A stretch of DNA of 64,000 bases, taken from Gerris lacustris. Its lineage: Eukaryota; Arthropoda; Insecta; Hemiptera; Gerridae. The position numbers and the translations under genes are program-made. The stretch is taken from assembly GCA_951217055.1 (NCBI GenBank), contig OX578276.1:72548144-72612143 (forward strand), in the 5' to 3' direction. The notes under the pieces were generated by a model. That model was not told the DNA's origin, searched no databases, and saw only the letters and a program-made list of their open reading frames with translations. This document shows, piece after piece, positions 9,501 through 24,540 of this stretch (within the stretch, counting starts at the first letter, position 1; every line of letters starts with the position of its first letter).

Positions 9501-10671
9501 GATAATTACACAACAGATATGCTTAATTATCTACGAAACCCTAAAAAGTACTTGGACTCAAGTTCTTTCCGGTGATTTTTTTAATACATTTTTATAATAA
9601 TGTGGTTGCCTAATCAATAACAAATCATTACGAAGTACGTCGGTGCCGTCGTCGCCGGGACATTGCTTGATTGTATAATATGATATTTAAAAACCTATAT
9701 TGTTTTCAAGATGTGTTTGGCGATTGTTTCAACTAAGGTTGACTAATAACAATCCAATTAGGCAAGTACTAAATAAGTATGTTAGACATCTTTCCAATGA
9801 TTCGAAAATCAAACATTATTTTCGGGCAATGCGCCCACTGATCTGGTTCATATTTTGGCAAATGTTCATGTCCCGTCAAAACACGAAATTATAAAAGATA
9901 CAAACAAGTTAGACGACCGATCAATTGAGTCTATAAAAAAATCTTAAGGTTTATTTGAGGGTTCTGTTATTATCAACATGTTGCTGAAGTGCATAGTGCA
10001 TGAAAGATTCCCAGGATAAAAACCCTCCTCAGAAAATTGCAACAATCCACCCAAATTTCACAATCCACTGTTCACAGAGCCAAATGCAGATGTTAAACAA
10101 CTCTTTAAAAGCGAAGAAATGTTTGTATTAAAGTATATGTATGGCCCTCAAGAATTTGACGTTGTTTTCATACCTTTTCTCTTTTTACACCTTTTGATTA
10201 ATACGTAGGAGGTGAGCATTGGATGCTTGGAATTTATGATGCTAAGGGTTCTAGAGGTGAAAATTATATTTTTTAAATAAGAGTCGGTATTAAAACTATG
10301 CTTAATTCTGATCTAATATTTGTTGGTAGAGATATTTTTAGGTCTAAATGTTTTATCATACCTAATTATCATACCTTTAATTGTATACCTAAAAATGGAA
10401 TTGCTTCTTCTTTTTTCTAGCACATTTTTAAAAAATCGGTCTTTCTTTCGAGCGCCATGGGCTCTCAGTCCCCGGTTTTATTATAAATAATAGAAAACAT
10501 ATAGAGATGCCGAATATCCAGGAATCGATAAAAGCCAATCGTAGAACACTATAAAAAACTTAGTAGTCAGTAGTATTATAAATTATGTTTAGATTTTATT
10601 AGTGTAACCTAAAATTTAATAGTAAGTAGAGTAGTTGTTTCCTTGTTTTGTTCAAGTTTGTTGATTTTTGG
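9501..10671. other. Unassigned AT-rich DNA
   Basis: No recognisable gene. A short coding-like phrase (GGEHWMLGIYDAKG at about 10208-10249) sits in a frame that closes soon after and could be a degraded element, but no family could be named. The rest shows nothing. Confidence 0.4.
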
Positions 10672-10735
10672 TCTTAAGGAAAAAATAAAACGCTCCCTTT
10701 TGCGATATTTCGCAAAAGGGATATTTTAATAAGTA
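10672..10735. repeat. Fragment of the Penelope-like element 3' end with an 11-bp hairpin
   Basis: The phrase taaggaaaaaataaaacgctc followed by cttttgcgatatttcg parallels 2850-2896, the end of the Penelope-like insertion. Here it closes on itself as a perfect hairpin, arms 10695-10705 and 10710-10720 with a 4-nt loop. Confidence 0.55.
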
Positions 10736-12499
<1,764 letters not shown>

Positions 12500-13095
12500 T
12501 AAAGGTAAAATAGTTATTTATACACCTAGGGAGTAAAGTAAGCCATTATTCCCTGAGCGAAAAAGTTGGTTCTTGAGGCGAAGCCGAAGAAACCATGGTC
12601 CCTAAATCCCGAGGCGAAGCCGAGGGAGATAATTATCGCGAAGGGAATAATGACACTTTACTCCCGAGGTACATACAATATTTTATCTTTATCTCCAGTA
12701 GGGAGAAAATACACCTTTTCGTCTATTGCACAGTTTTTATTTATTATTTTAATAAATAACAATAATTGTTAGCACTTTTAATGCAGATATAAGAGATTCA
12801 ATATTAAAAACAAATAAGAATTTGAATTAAACTCAAATAGAAGGTTATTTAAATGCAGGTTATAAACAAGGTAGAAACAGCAGTGTCATCAACCTGATTT
12901 CAACAACTTCATAACATTAGCCATTCATTCTATACTATCTATAAAATAATTAAGCTGCCAATCCTTCTTTTTCACCCTACTTTTACTTTTTCTCCCTACT
13001 TTTGAGTTCAGGGAAGAAAAGATTTACTTCAGTCCCTCTAAACTAATCCAAAATCATAACTTTTTCTCCCTACTAGAGATAAAAATATTTTTGTG
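12500..13095 (-). repeat. R8 repeat unit (about 600-650 bp) with two GC hairpin modules
   Basis: Read on the minus strand this is the same unit as 19575-20232: it begins with a ctccagtagggagaaaaagttatg-type block, passes through ttgttgaaatcaggttg and ttctatttgagttt, and ends with the hairpin modules and ctccctaggtg. The modules (gaggcgaagccgaag and cgaggcgaagccgaggg, about 12576-12628) are GC-rich quasi-palindromes in an otherwise AT-rich setting. No ORF of note. Confidence 0.75.
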
Positions 13096-14350
13096 TTTCA
13101 TCCTGTGGTTCTGCAGGCCTTCAACCCAGTACTTTATTCTTAATAAATATTTTATCTTAAGTATGCATTAGAGTATTAGAGTACATATCTGCTATCTTCA
13201 TAAATTAAAATTTAAATTTTTATTATCCATAAAATTGTAAGAGAAATGTTATATTTGTTGATATTTTATACAGATAACATTCTTTATATTTTCATAAACC
13301 ACCGTTAAGACCTTAATAGAGTTCCGATGCAGCCTCGTAATATCTTCTCTGTTGGATCCGGAGTAGAAGTGAAACTTTTAACCTCATAAAAAACAAAGTT
13401 GTTCCCAACAGCCCTAATCTAGAAGCCGAGGAGAGGGAGAAACTGACTGAAAAGCCATCTAGCCCCCGACTTCGGACACCGACAACTATCGATTCTCTCT
13501 CAAGTTTTGACCTTTTTTGTTCCTTCTCGAAACTAAGGGTTGCAAAAAGCGATGAGGTACAACGAAGAACAATAAAACCAGGATCTTATCTCTTATTTAA
13601 TTTTCTTGGAGAACTTCACCCCTCGTCCAGTTTATACAATTCCATTTCTTCAAGCTAGCATCCCCTCTCCTTGGGAAGAAAGGCACAGTAAAACTCACTT
13701 TACCTATAAGCGTTAATTAAACATCCTCCTAGTTTTTAAACCTTGAAAACTGAATAAATTTAAATAACGAAAAAACTATATATACAAAAAAAAAAAAAAA
13801 AAAAAATCGGGGAAAAAAGGATCAGTGGATAGATAGGAGATTGCCTAAATAAAATCTTCTTTCTTCTTCGAGCTAGAATAACTTGGAACTTTTATCAGCT
13901 TCGTTTACGCGATATCTAAAACAACTTGCAGAACTTCCTTTACACGGATTATTTCTTCTCTTTTCTCTTATATCTTGCACCCTTTCATTCATTTAGCTAT
14001 TTCGTGAAAATTGGAGTTCACTTTACCAGTCGCAAAAATTGAGTATTTAAATAGGTATCTCCACTTAGTTTTGTGCTGGTTTTATGATACAATTTTTTTA
14101 TGCTACAATACAAATTTATTTTACTTATTAGGAAAAAAAAAATATGATACTCGGATACAATTTCCAACAGATTTACACGTTTCAGGCATCCCGGATAACC
14201 GTCATAACTCTTTTTAAATTGATAGGTTAAGATAAATACATTTTTATCTTAATAAAATATTCAGAATAGGTTATATCTATGAGTAAAATTAGCTAATATT
14301 AAAAAATATAATATACTACTTTATAAGATTATTATTATTGTTTATATACA

Positions 14351-14379
<29 letters not shown>
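13096..14379. other. Unassigned DNA
   Basis: A locally GC-richer patch at 13320-13520 contains no recognisable protein. A 22-nt A tract lies near 13786 and a short TA tract followed by T15 near 14350. No gene is seen. Confidence 0.35.
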
Positions 14380-14381
<2 letters not shown>

Positions 14382-14465
14382 ACTAAAAAGCATTTTAATG
14401 AAAATATTAGAGAAGTTTACATAACAACAATTACTGTACTCTTAAAGAGCTTTTTAAAAAGATAA
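14380..14465 (+). repeat. Dispersed repeat R9, copy 1
   Basis: Shares acataacaacaattactgta followed by ctcttaaagagctttt with 28795-28842 and 29171-29208. Short and class unknown. Confidence 0.6.
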
Positions 14466-15589
14466 CTCGGTTATAATTAAAGTAAGTAATTTCTCACAAT
14501 AAACAACTTCGATTTGGCCAGATGACTTTAATTAAACATTTCTTTTTAAATGTTAATCGTATGTACTGGGTAGAAACTCTAAGACACATGAGCAAAAGCC
14601 GCTAACCCGCACGAAGATGGATTGCGGGAACCTCATTTTACATCTTGAGAAATAATCAAACATTTTCAGTGATACTACTATAATATAATTCTAATATAAA
14701 TGAATAATATAATAGTAGTAATTTAAGTAATAATTATAACTTCTAGATAAATCTAATCTTACTTATCGTAGAATCGTATCGTTAATATTGTAACGCTTTT
14801 TAGTGGTAGTTTAAGTATCTGGCAAATTAAAAATAATTAGTCCAACAAACATGAACAAAACTGTGTCAATATACATAGCGATACTAAATTTAATTAATAT
14901 ATCTAATTTAATTAATTTATGAGTCAACTTATTTAAAAAGAGTTCAACAGGTGGTTGGTTATATTTTAATTGGATTTTCAGCTAAATATAATTTCTGTCA
15001 TCAATATCTTGAATTCCCGGGAAAACGACATAATATATGGATAAGTTCGTAAATACATTTGAGACATTTTTCCCCACGTTTTTATGGCCCATAGCCAAAA
15101 ACGAGGATCCGTATAAATTGCTGCGCTTGTCTCTACGTCCGTCTCTAACATACCTACTACGACAGTACCGGCCAAAAAAATTGAAATGATGTAGTTATGT
15201 TTTGTGTAATAACCCAAGAAATCATCCCTCAATAACTAGGAATTGAAATAAATGAAAGAGGAGGACGCCCTGTGAACAAAAATGAATATTTGTTTTCAAT
15301 TTTGTACAAATTTATCTTTGCACCAGGTCTCCTTCGAAATTGCCCTCTCCCTCTAATGTTTTTGCAAATAAAACATTAAATAATCATAGTTATCCTTTTT
15401 ATAGCCGTTTAATGATGGTCTAAGATTAATAAGTTCTAGATTCATTTTTACCCTTACCGACCCACACCTAAATAAATTATTCTTTTATGTTTCCATGTTG
15501 TCATATAAGTACTTTTTTCAATATTGTATTCCAAACTAAAGTTAGTATTTAAGTAATTCTTGTTTCCTACGATCCGCCTACCTGACATA
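14466..15589. other. Unassigned AT-rich DNA
   Basis: The 84-codon open frame on the minus strand at 14978-15232 has no recognisable domain. Nothing else is seen. Confidence 0.35.
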
Positions 15590-15800
15590 CCTTACCCATG
15601 CCTAGTCTTTGGATTTTCAACTACACCTCCATTCATTCCTTTATAACATGTCTTAGTGACAACCTCGACATTTTTGTACTATTTATATTTTATAATTTGT
15701 ATCTTGCTCTGGTGATGCTAATAAATTTAGTAAAACGTTTGATAAACTTCTTCATTGTGTTTTATTTGACAGTATCTCGCTAACATACCTTCTCATTATT
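15590..15800 (+). repeat. Repeat R11, degenerate relative of 40390-40592
   Basis: Shares ttcctttataaca, ttgctctggtgatgctaa, ttagtaaaacgtt, gtgttttatttgaca and ctcgctaacatacct with the 40.4-kb copy, in the same order. The ctctgatgatgct...agcgaaacgt phrase of the other copy resembles stretches near the ends of Penelope-like elements. Here it is mutated (ctggtga and gtaaaa). Confidence 0.6.
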
Positions 15801-15924
15801 ATTATGATATAAATTGGTTCAAGAGTACATTTATTAATTTAAAAAAAAAAAAAAAATGACACAGTCCTAAAGTAAAAACTGAGACCTTTCAATTGATATG
15901 CAATACAATTTTGCAAAGTGTTTA

Positions 15925-16125
15925 TGTAACACGGCTTTCGGGAAAAAGTTTACTCTCATGTTCTCAGCAAATAGGTCGAATTTATAAAATAATCAAATCT
16001 AGCTCTAACTCCAACCGATGGAGGTACGAAAAAATCATAGAAAAAAAGTAGCTGCTTGTGCAATCAGTTTTTTGATACGACTTACCATTCATTCATAAAA
16101 ATAGTGTTTCAACAATTTTGATTTT
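15925..16125 (+). repeat. Dispersed repeat R10, copy 1
   Basis: Shares gaaaaagtttactctcatgt, ccgatggaggtacgaaaa and gcttgtgcaatcagtttttt with 30500-30775, same orientation. Class unknown. Confidence 0.65.
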
Positions 16126-19100
16126 TTTTTTAAAAAAAATAAGCTACTTAAATATGCTACTTAAAATAAGCTAATTTAATCATTCAGGTATTTTTTCTGG
16201 AAAATAAATCTAGCTTCTAAGAAAATATCAATACCTTTAATTGACGAGGAACCAGATTTTAATCGCCGCGAAGGAATGGTTTTAATATAAATTTTGATAA
16301 AATGCATAGTAATAATAAAATTTAACCATGAAAACCCGAAACAACAAACAAATGGAAAACACTGAACAATAGGTAATTGCGTATATTATGATAAAGTTAA
16401 GTACGAGAAACAGTATTTTCTTCTCGTTCAACACGATAATAATATATTAACCAATATTTTAATAATCCTAGCTAAAATTACAAGCATTTAAAGAAAAACT
16501 TGTTGATTAAAATAGGAAATATTCTAATTCACTTCCTCTGATGTATTTGATACTAATTAAAAAATTAGAAATGTTTTCATCTGAAATTAGAGTTTGATAA
16601 AAAAAACAACTTATTTTAAAGGAATAGCTCTAATCTTGTATAGTGTGGCTGTGGCACGCACACAGAAGTATTTGAGTGAAGAAGCTTTAGTTTTTGGTTA
16701 GGGTATATAAAATGTGGAGGAGATGGGGTGGAGCCGCAAACTCAAGCAACACTACTCCTCGGTCCTCTTCCTTCCGATTTATGGGGACAATTTTTTCAAC
16801 CAATTTCACTCTTTTATAGGATATCTCCACTTACAAACTTCTCTTTCTCTTACTATTTTATCCCGGTTTTTATTTTCATCTCTCTTGACGCGCCGCTCTT
16901 ATTCCTTGATAATTTTATAAATTATCTGTTTACTGTTTTCTTCACGGTTGCTTTTTCTAAACTTCACTTAGTTTTCCATTAACCCTCTTGTGTAAAAGAT
17001 CTGGGCCAGTGTGTTTTGCAGTCTTTTATTTATTTTTTTTTATACACATCCAGTTTTAATAAACCTACGTCTGTATGAACCGGCTTTCTCAATTCAAAAA
17101 CCTTTATTGTACATTTATGAGTTTTACTTTTTAATTTCACCGACCTTTTATTTGTTGGTACAGTCTGTGTATATATGTAATTTTTTTTCTTTTCAAGCAA
17201 TCACTGTATTTTGATGCAAGTGAGTCACTAACAGATGTTTATATTCTCTCTCTTTCTATTAGCTTTTTTTCATTTAGTTGAGTATACAGAATGAAATTTT
17301 CTCTAATTAATTTCTTCGATATTAGACTCACTTTTCTTTACTCTAGATCTTTTCTGTTTTCAAGAGCGTCTACACTTCTCTACTCTAGTTCTTTTCTGCT
17401 TTTGAGGACGTGTATAACTTCTCTTCTGTAGTTCATTTCATTTTCTTCTAAATAAAAAAAACCCTTTAAATTTAGGTTAAAAATAAGTTAAATTAGACAG
17501 AACAATTAGCTTGTTTTTATTTTTAACCACTACGTGTAACAAATCCAAAGAAGTGACAATAATATGTATTTTTACACTTCTCTCCTGGACAGATTTTTAT
17601 CAGGGACACTTTTTTGTCAGGTGCAAATGTTGTAATACATATTTGAACCACTTTCTGACTATCTAAAAAGCTAAAACTTGCACAGATTATTTATTTGCAA
17701 TGAAAATGCATAATCAGTCATTAATAATTTAATTAACCGATAAATCAATCAATTTCCAATAAACGGACGGACAGAGAGACAGGTCTACAAATAGACACGA
17801 TACCCAAAAATATTTCCTGTAATTTTGTAATCATTCTTTAGAACGAGCAAAGTATTACCTAATAACACATATTAATATCATTTTCATGTATTGTTTATAT
17901 GGATAAATTAGATGCATTTTAATATTTCTGTCGTACGTAGTACGTGGTTCGTAAAATTCGCGAATAACCATTTTACAGTCGTTACTCATTCTTATATTTT
18001 AGTTTTTTTAACCTTTTATTCATAAGAATGGTGAATAGCGAGGGTTATGGTCGTAATTACGTGATTTCCAAATCGTTAGTAAAGCGGCGAGAGAGGAGTA
18101 GCAGGTTGGTAAACTGTCAGTTTTTCCAAGTCGGGTTTTCGGACAATAAAAGTGACTCATCTGTAGCCGTGAGCTGAATTAATTATTTAGTGTAAGGGGT
18201 TGCTGAAACGTGACAAGCATGACTAGAGTTGCATTAAGAGCCGAAGGCAGGGAGAATTACTTGTTTCCTTGTTATTACTCCATTCGTCATCGAGGATCAA
18301 GTAACGTCTTGAAACTTACCTTTTCTACTCCCCAGACCCTACCACCTGCAGCCTCTTCACTATAGCTCCACTCCGCAATAACATCTCAATCTATTTTAAC
18401 AACACTTCAACTCAACTATAGCCTATGGAATAGCTCAAGGAATCTTTTAAAATAGACCCATACCATAATATTAAGAAGTGGCGTCATATTTTTTTTTTTT
18501 TAATATTAATCAAAAATTTAAGTAGTAACTAATGTAGTAACTATACTAAATAACAAAGACTAAGGTAAAATGATAAGTTGGCTCTTCGCTTATATGTAAA
18601 AAGTTTACTTCTGCTCAGTAAATTAAAGGATCTTCAATTATATAGATTTGGTATTTTTAAACAAAAATTAAACAATAAGAAAATAAACTTAAGTTGCCAA
18701 GCCCGGACCATTCTTACTAGGAGGTTTACATTGTAGAAATGGCTACTCCTCAGGACATAAACAAGATTATTTCGATATTGACTTCTAGGAGACAAAATGG
18801 GGAGGAAGAAGTGAAAGAGGCTACATATTATATATGAAAATTTAAGAGGTGAGAAGGGAGCTTAAAACCCTCTTGAAACTTTTAGAATATTTGTAGCACA
18901 GAAGTTTATTCCTACAAAGGAGAAATATATGTATATGAAAGAGAAGATAAGCAGACAGTTGAATCAACCAGCACTATGATACAACACACACGAAATAATT
19001 ATTATAATAATATATAATTATTATCTACGATTGATGCGAAATATAAACATTGTATCTCTGTTTAGATGCGTAGAAAGTGATTCTTTACGTACTTGTATTC

Positions 19101-19570
19101 ATTGCGCAAGCGCGTTTCATAATTCCTCTTTTTTTCAGCCCTAGGTCGGTTAAAATAGAATAATTCTTCACCTTAACGCACGATTAGCGAGTTTTTTTTT
19201 ACATTTAACCAAACTAACTTGCGGTTTTTTAATTAAAGTAACTGTTTATATTGAGTTTTTAGTGAAAAACAATGATTGATTTATGTCATTAAGACGAAAA
19301 GGAGGAGAATAATACACCTCCCGAAATAATTAATTCGGCACAAAATACAACTAATGAATTAATGTCATCTTTATCAAAAGAGAAATATGAACTTATATAC
19401 AGGAAGTTTATAAAAAAAAATCTGTATTTATTATTAAAATCCAACAATCATAGATAAAGCACGAATAGAATACGCAACTCGCGCGAAAACTGCATTTTGC
19501 TTTGCTCGTAAGGTTCTACTACCCTCGCTGTCTCCTGGGTGCAAACTCCACTCTCGCATGCAAGTGACAC
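16126..19570. other. Long unassigned AT-rich stretch
   Basis: No gene is recognised over about 3.4 kb. Items seen: a TATA-box-like gggtatataaaatg near 16700, with no convincing transcript downstream; an imperfect two-copy minisatellite of about 50 bp at 17338-17440 (ctctag.tcttttctg blocks); a GC-richer patch at 18040-18370 with no recognisable protein. Open frames at 16714-17214 are hydrophobic, pyrimidine-rich reads and look fortuitous. Confidence 0.4.
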
Positions 19571-19574
19571 GTAA

Positions 19575-20445
19575 TGTACTATTATCTCCAGTAGGGAGAA
19601 AAAGTTATGATTTTGAATTAGTTTAGGGGGACTAAAGTAAGTCTTTCCATCACTGAACTCAAAAAGTAGAGAGAAATTGTAAAAGTAGGGCGAAAAAGTA
19701 AAGATTGCAACTTAATTATTTTATAAATAGTAGAAAATGAATGGCTAATTTAATGAAGTTGTTGAAATCAGGTTGGCGACACTGGTTTTTTGACCATGTT
19801 TATCTTTATTTATAACCTGCATCTATATAACCTTCTATTTGAGTTTAATCACAATTCTTATTTGTTTTTAATATTGAATCTTTTATATCTGCTATTAAAA
19901 GTGCTAATAATTATTGTTATTTATTAAAATAATAAATACAAACTGTGCAATAGACGAAAATATGTATTCTCTCCCTACTGGAGATAAAATATTGTATGTA
20001 CCTTGTGAGTAAAGTGTCATTATTCCCCTCGCGATAATTATCTCCCTCGGCTGCGCCACGGGAGCTAATTAGCGTTATTCCCTTGGCTGCGCCTCGGGAA
20101 TTAAAGAGAATAATTCCCTCGGCTTCGCCTCGGGATTTAGGGACCATGGTTCCTTCGACTTCACCTCAAGAACCAACTTTTTCGCTCAGGGAATAATGGC
20201 TTACTTTACTCCCTAGGTGCATAAATAACTATTATCTCCAGAAGGGAGAAAAAGTTTATGATTTTGGATAAGTTTAGAGGGACTAAAGTAAGTCTTTTCT
20301 TCCCTGAACTCAAAAGTAGGGAGAAACAGTAAAACCAGGGAGAAAAAGAAGGATTGCCAACTTAATTATTTTATAAATGGTAGAGAATAAATGGCTAATG
20401 TAGTGAAGTTGTTGAAATCAGGTTGGTGACACTGCTTTTTCGACC
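19575..20445 (+). repeat. R8 repeat: one full unit plus the start of a second, four GC hairpin modules
   Basis: A full unit (about 19578-20228) matches the minus strand of 12500-13095 throughout. At about 20228 the unit begins again (attatctccag.agggagaaaaagtt), so the units are tandem, with a period of about 650 bp. Four hairpin modules occupy 20062-20170 (ccctcggctgcgccacggga, cccttggctgcgcctcggga, ccctcggcttcgcctcggga, ccttcgacttcacctcaaga) against two in the other locus. Confidence 0.75.
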
Positions 20446-20945
20446 TTATTTGTAATATGCGCTTCAAGGAGGAAATGCAGAGGAGGGCCAAATTCTTGAA
20501 TTTTTGACGTCACCATATCCCCGAACTACATTCCTACTATGCAACTCCCTATACCCGTACAGTACACGTGCAACCCGACCCTCGACTTCGTTTATTATTA
20601 ATATTTTCTCTTCTAGTGATCAGATCGTTATCAATTATATTGCTGAATTAACTGTGTTAAATCCATGTTGAATACACTTATGAATTTATTATGAATTATT
20701 TACTTATGAACAAGTGGAACCGTAAAAAGAAGCACAATTATAAACAATATTTTTTTAAAAAATTATACATTAAAAGTTTATTTTTAGAATCATAAGTTTA
20801 ACTATTTCTTGAGACAAAATATTTAAAAAAAGAAAAGAAAAAAAGGGGTTATATACAATAAAATGCATCAGAATTTTTAAGAGTATTTAAATAATTTATA
20901 TATATATACACACACACTATTAACTTATTACTATTAACCTATACA
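20446..20945. other. Unassigned AT-rich DNA
   Basis: No gene or shared repeat is recognised. An A-rich tract lies near 20820. Confidence 0.35.
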
Positions 20946-20948
20946 CTA

Positions 20949-20979
20949 TTATATATATATATAGATATGTATATATATA

Positions 20980-21040
<61 letters not shown>
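20949..21040. repeat. (TA)n microsatellite
   Basis: About 90 bp of TA dinucleotide with occasional GA and GT interruptions at the left end. Confidence 0.97.
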
Positions 21041-21043
<3 letters not shown>

Positions 21044-21146
21044 TGCTCGATTTCTAGAAATTGAGGTGCCGGAACTACAACCTACCCCCTCTCTACATTT
21101 ACAAGAAAATTGTTTAAAGTCTAATATTTTTATGGTAACCAGACTC

Positions 21147-22430
21147 ATTATTTGGGTTTCGTTGGTAAAACCAAACAAAGATAACCTTATAGTATCGTTC
21201 CTGTGTCTGTCTGCCTGCCACTTTGTACGGTTCCAATAACTTTTGAATCAACAGAGATACAAACATGAAACTTTGACTGCAAAGTTTCAGTATTAAAAGA
21301 TCTTTAATACTGATTAAAGATCTTTTTGACGCTCACGCAGAAAAAATATAGTGAACTCAAAATAATCAGCTATTCAAAACCAAAATGGCGGATAATTCAT
21401 GAAAAAATATTGATTCATTTTTGAGATTTTCATGTCTTGGCTATGGCACATGAACTCGAAAAGCGTTACTAAAAAAAAGCGTTACACGGAGGTGTGCAAT
21501 CAAACTGGCCCGCTCTAGGTAGCCCCCCCCCCCCCCCCCTACCCTCTCGCTCTGTAGAGCCTACCCACCCCTCCCCTCCCGATAGGCTACCTGCCCCACG
21601 TCTCACTCTCTTCGCTTCTCACTACTGTTCCAGGAGTCGCTCGGCCCCCTCCCCCCGACTACAACTTCTGTTACTGCTCCGATTTGCACCGAACAAACCC
21701 CACAACCCTTAGAAATTTATTCATAATAAACTTACATACATAAAATTTATTTTTTACTTTATTATTTTTTATTTTTGTTATACTATAATTTTTTGCATTT
21801 ATTATAAGAATATGGGTGAAGAAGCTAAAAGATTACTTCTTAATAAACTGGAAAAGAAGAAAAGCACTTTCTTTCTTCGTGCACAACATATGTTGGATAA
21901 TTCCTAATTTACAATTGCAGGAATCTGCACGCTGTATTTTTTTTTTGTTATTTTCATGTTTTTACATTGGCACATAAACTCGAAAAGCGTTACCAAAAAA
22001 CGACACTAAAAAGCGTTACACAAGCGTTACCAAAGAAACAACACTAAAAAACGACAGCAGAAAGCTTTACATGAAAATGTCTCACTGTCTTGCAGACTCG
22101 TATGCAAAAAGTTTTTTTTTTTAAATTTTGTGAGGGGGTATCAAATGAAAAGTATTGAATAGTTGATTACAGGAAAATGTTTTATTTTCATGCCTAAAAC
22201 TATATTACTGCTGTTACTAAAAATATAAAAAATTGCAAAATATTCGGTCTGCTGGGCCATGAAAAAAATAAGATTAGCAACTTGATATAATTAACTCGGA
22301 ATCTAAAATGGAGGATAATTCCTGTCGCGGGCAAAAAATATTTTGAGTGGTGTATTACCTCTTATACTAACTAATTTCATGTTCATAATACCAATGAAAC
22401 CCTTTTTACGTGAGACTTCACGCCAACAAT
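21147..22430 (+). repeat. Dispersed repeat R5, plus copy interrupted by a C-rich insertion
   Basis: Begins tttgggtttcgttggtaaaac, runs through acggttccaataacttttga and aaaatggcggataattca, and resumes after 22110 with ggggtatcaaatgaaaagta, ending aaccctttttacgtgagact. The complete form is at 61338-61770 (+) and 37261-37925 (-). The middle (about 21440-22100) is foreign. It contains a 19-nt C run (about 21521-21539), a pyrimidine-rich patch and repeated agcgttac words. Confidence 0.7.
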
Positions 22431-23190
22431 TTTTATTAATAAACAAAACAAACAGTTCTACCACCAACAAAGAGTATAAATTTTTAAACTTTGAGTGTCC
22501 GCCATTGTTGGAAGGGAGTAGATAGTAGATAGAAAGCTCGGGTTTGCGGCAAATGTTTTCTTTTTTAAGACCTTTCCAAAAATGTATCACTTTATGGGTG
22601 TCCCAATTTAACTATCCTCGTAAAATCTACACGGATTCAGATAGATTATAGAAACTGTAGGTTTTTATTCATCTACTCAATGGATTGTGTATTTTTGATA
22701 GGAGATTTACAATTTATTTTACTTCATATATTTTTTTTTACCTCCAAGTATAAAAATGCAAGATTTCCGTGCAGTTGTAAAAAAAGTAATCTTAAATTGA
22801 ACTTTATAATATGAATTGTATTATGTATTGAATATATATTATTGTATTATGTATACACAACACATATGTATTGAACATTAGTATATTGAGATCAGTAAAT
22901 AGATTATCGTGATGAGCTGTGAATGGAGAGTCTAGTAGTAGGGGACCCTGCATTCTACTTATTCCACCAACTACACGCTCCAGACATCTTCGTTTAAACT
23001 ATTATTAAATGTATCACTTCACTACACAAAAATCTTATCCTTTTATCAGATTGAAATTTTAAATACATCTTTCAATAGTACATTAGATGATTTATTAAAA
23101 TCGATACGTGAGAACGTAAAATATTGGTGAAAACGACGTTTTCTCTATTTCAAACGTTTAGGTCTGCTTTGATAGCGTTGGTTTTACTAA
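22431..23190. other. Unassigned AT-rich DNA
   Basis: No gene is recognised. Short ORFs here have no visible domain. Confidence 0.35.
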
Positions 23191-23194
23191 AAAA

Positions 23195-23815
23195 AAAAAA
23201 AAATCGGTCCGAGACAACTCAGACAAACTTTCTCATATACGAGTTCATAATTATTTAGCCCAGTGTTTTCCATTTATTAGTTTTCGTATGTATATTTAAT
23301 TATTATTGAGCATTTCATTAAAATTTATTATAAAAATAACTTCTCCCGGGCGGGGAATCGAACCCGGACTCTCTCGGTCCGCGTTTTAAGCTTTTTTCTC
23401 AGGAACTAGATTTTTTCTGGGAAAACGGCTTATATCGTTGGATTCGTATTTAAATGGACTATATTTTAGAATTTTTTAATTAAAATCGTCGGAACCGTTT
23501 TCAAGAAATAATTTTTTTTCACGTTTTTTTCAGAGTTTTTGGGGGGTAGCGCCCCTAAATTTGGAGCTAAAATTCATTTCTCGATTTCGCCTTGGGGTAT
23601 GAGTTTTCTGAACATGTATGCCAAATTTCGTCAAAATCGGCCCAGTAGTTTAGACTCCAGGCGTCTGCACAGACGACAGACGACAGACGACAGACAGACA
23701 TTTTTTAAAAACCACTTTTTTGGACTCATTGTACCTCAAAACGTGTAAATCCATCAAAATCTCAAAATCGAATTTTCGCGCCATCACAATACTTTCTCTT
23801 TATATGAGAAAGTAA
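23195..23815 (-). repeat. Dispersed repeat R4, minus copy, with tRNA-like B box
   Basis: On the minus strand it starts with a terminal hairpin (tactttctcatataaagagaaagt, 23789-23812) followed by attgtgatggcgcgaaaatt, aaaaccacttttttggactc-type blocks, gccgattttgacgaaatttgg and a gggggcgctac-type block, as does 62870-63390 on the plus strand. A GC-rich patch at 23345-23367 contains ggttcgattccccg on the minus strand, a Pol III B-box match without a visible A box, so a tRNA-derived fragment was probably captured. Confidence 0.7.
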
Positions 23816-24540
23816 AAATTGAAAAAAAGGGTTGCGATTGAATGCTCTGGCGGATTACGTTGCCCAACCCAACGAACTCGTCCTGGGTAAAAATTAACAA
23901 GTTATAAAATAAATGCAATAAGATATGAAATGTAGTAAAATGAACATGTGAACCAAAATCGGTCAACTTTTACTCAAGTTATTGTCACAGTGTTTCGACG
24001 CACAGATAGGATGCATAGTTTGTTGAATGTAAATAGCTCGCTTACAATCGCTTCAACTAATTACATTATTAGATAATTGAAAACCTCTTATTTCCAATTT
24101 GTCTTTTTATCAATTTAAACTATTTAACACCTAGTTTTTTCTAATGTTTCTGGATTAGTTTCAGTAGTTTTTCTTAGTCTTTTAATCCTTCTTTTTTCAA
24201 AACTTGTTTCGAGGACTAGTATTAGTCTTAATTTCGTCTACTTTTGGTTTTGTTTAGGACTTTTGGAACGAAGTTCCTTATGGCACGTTACAGCGTCTGG
24301 AGCCCGGGAGTGAATCCGAAATAAACGACCGTCACGAAATCAACCGATGATGATAACTTGAGTAAAAGATGGCCGATTTAGTTGAAATTTAACTATGCGT
24401 TTAAAATAGAGATATCTTAACGATTTGAATGAAACTATTAGTACTCACCGTCTAAAGTACAATTGAAACAGACATGTAAAATTTCAACCTGATACAAGCA
24501 GAAGTTTTTTTGCAGTGAAGTGATATATTTTATAACAATT
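23816..24540. other. Repeat debris and unassigned DNA
   Basis: About 23870-23990 (aacgaactcgtcctggg...ggtcaacttttactcaagttat) is shared with 47535-47620. The remainder shows no gene. Confidence 0.5.

Noticed and set aside
10200..10430. Coding-like phrase GGEHWMLGIYDAKG and continuation
   Set aside because: Too short and closed by stops; no family could be named with confidence.
16690..16990. TATA-like gggtatataaaatg with overlapping ORFs downstream
   Set aside because: The ORFs are hydrophobic pyrimidine-rich reads without a recognised family; a TATA word alone is expected by chance in AT-rich DNA.
21494..21712. Proline-rich ORF
   Set aside because: Read from a C run and pyrimidine-rich insertion within a broken repeat; no domain.
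23341..23390. Possible tRNA gene on the minus strand
   Set aside because: Only a B-box half is present; no A box or acceptor stem partner, so it is at most a tRNA-derived fragment.
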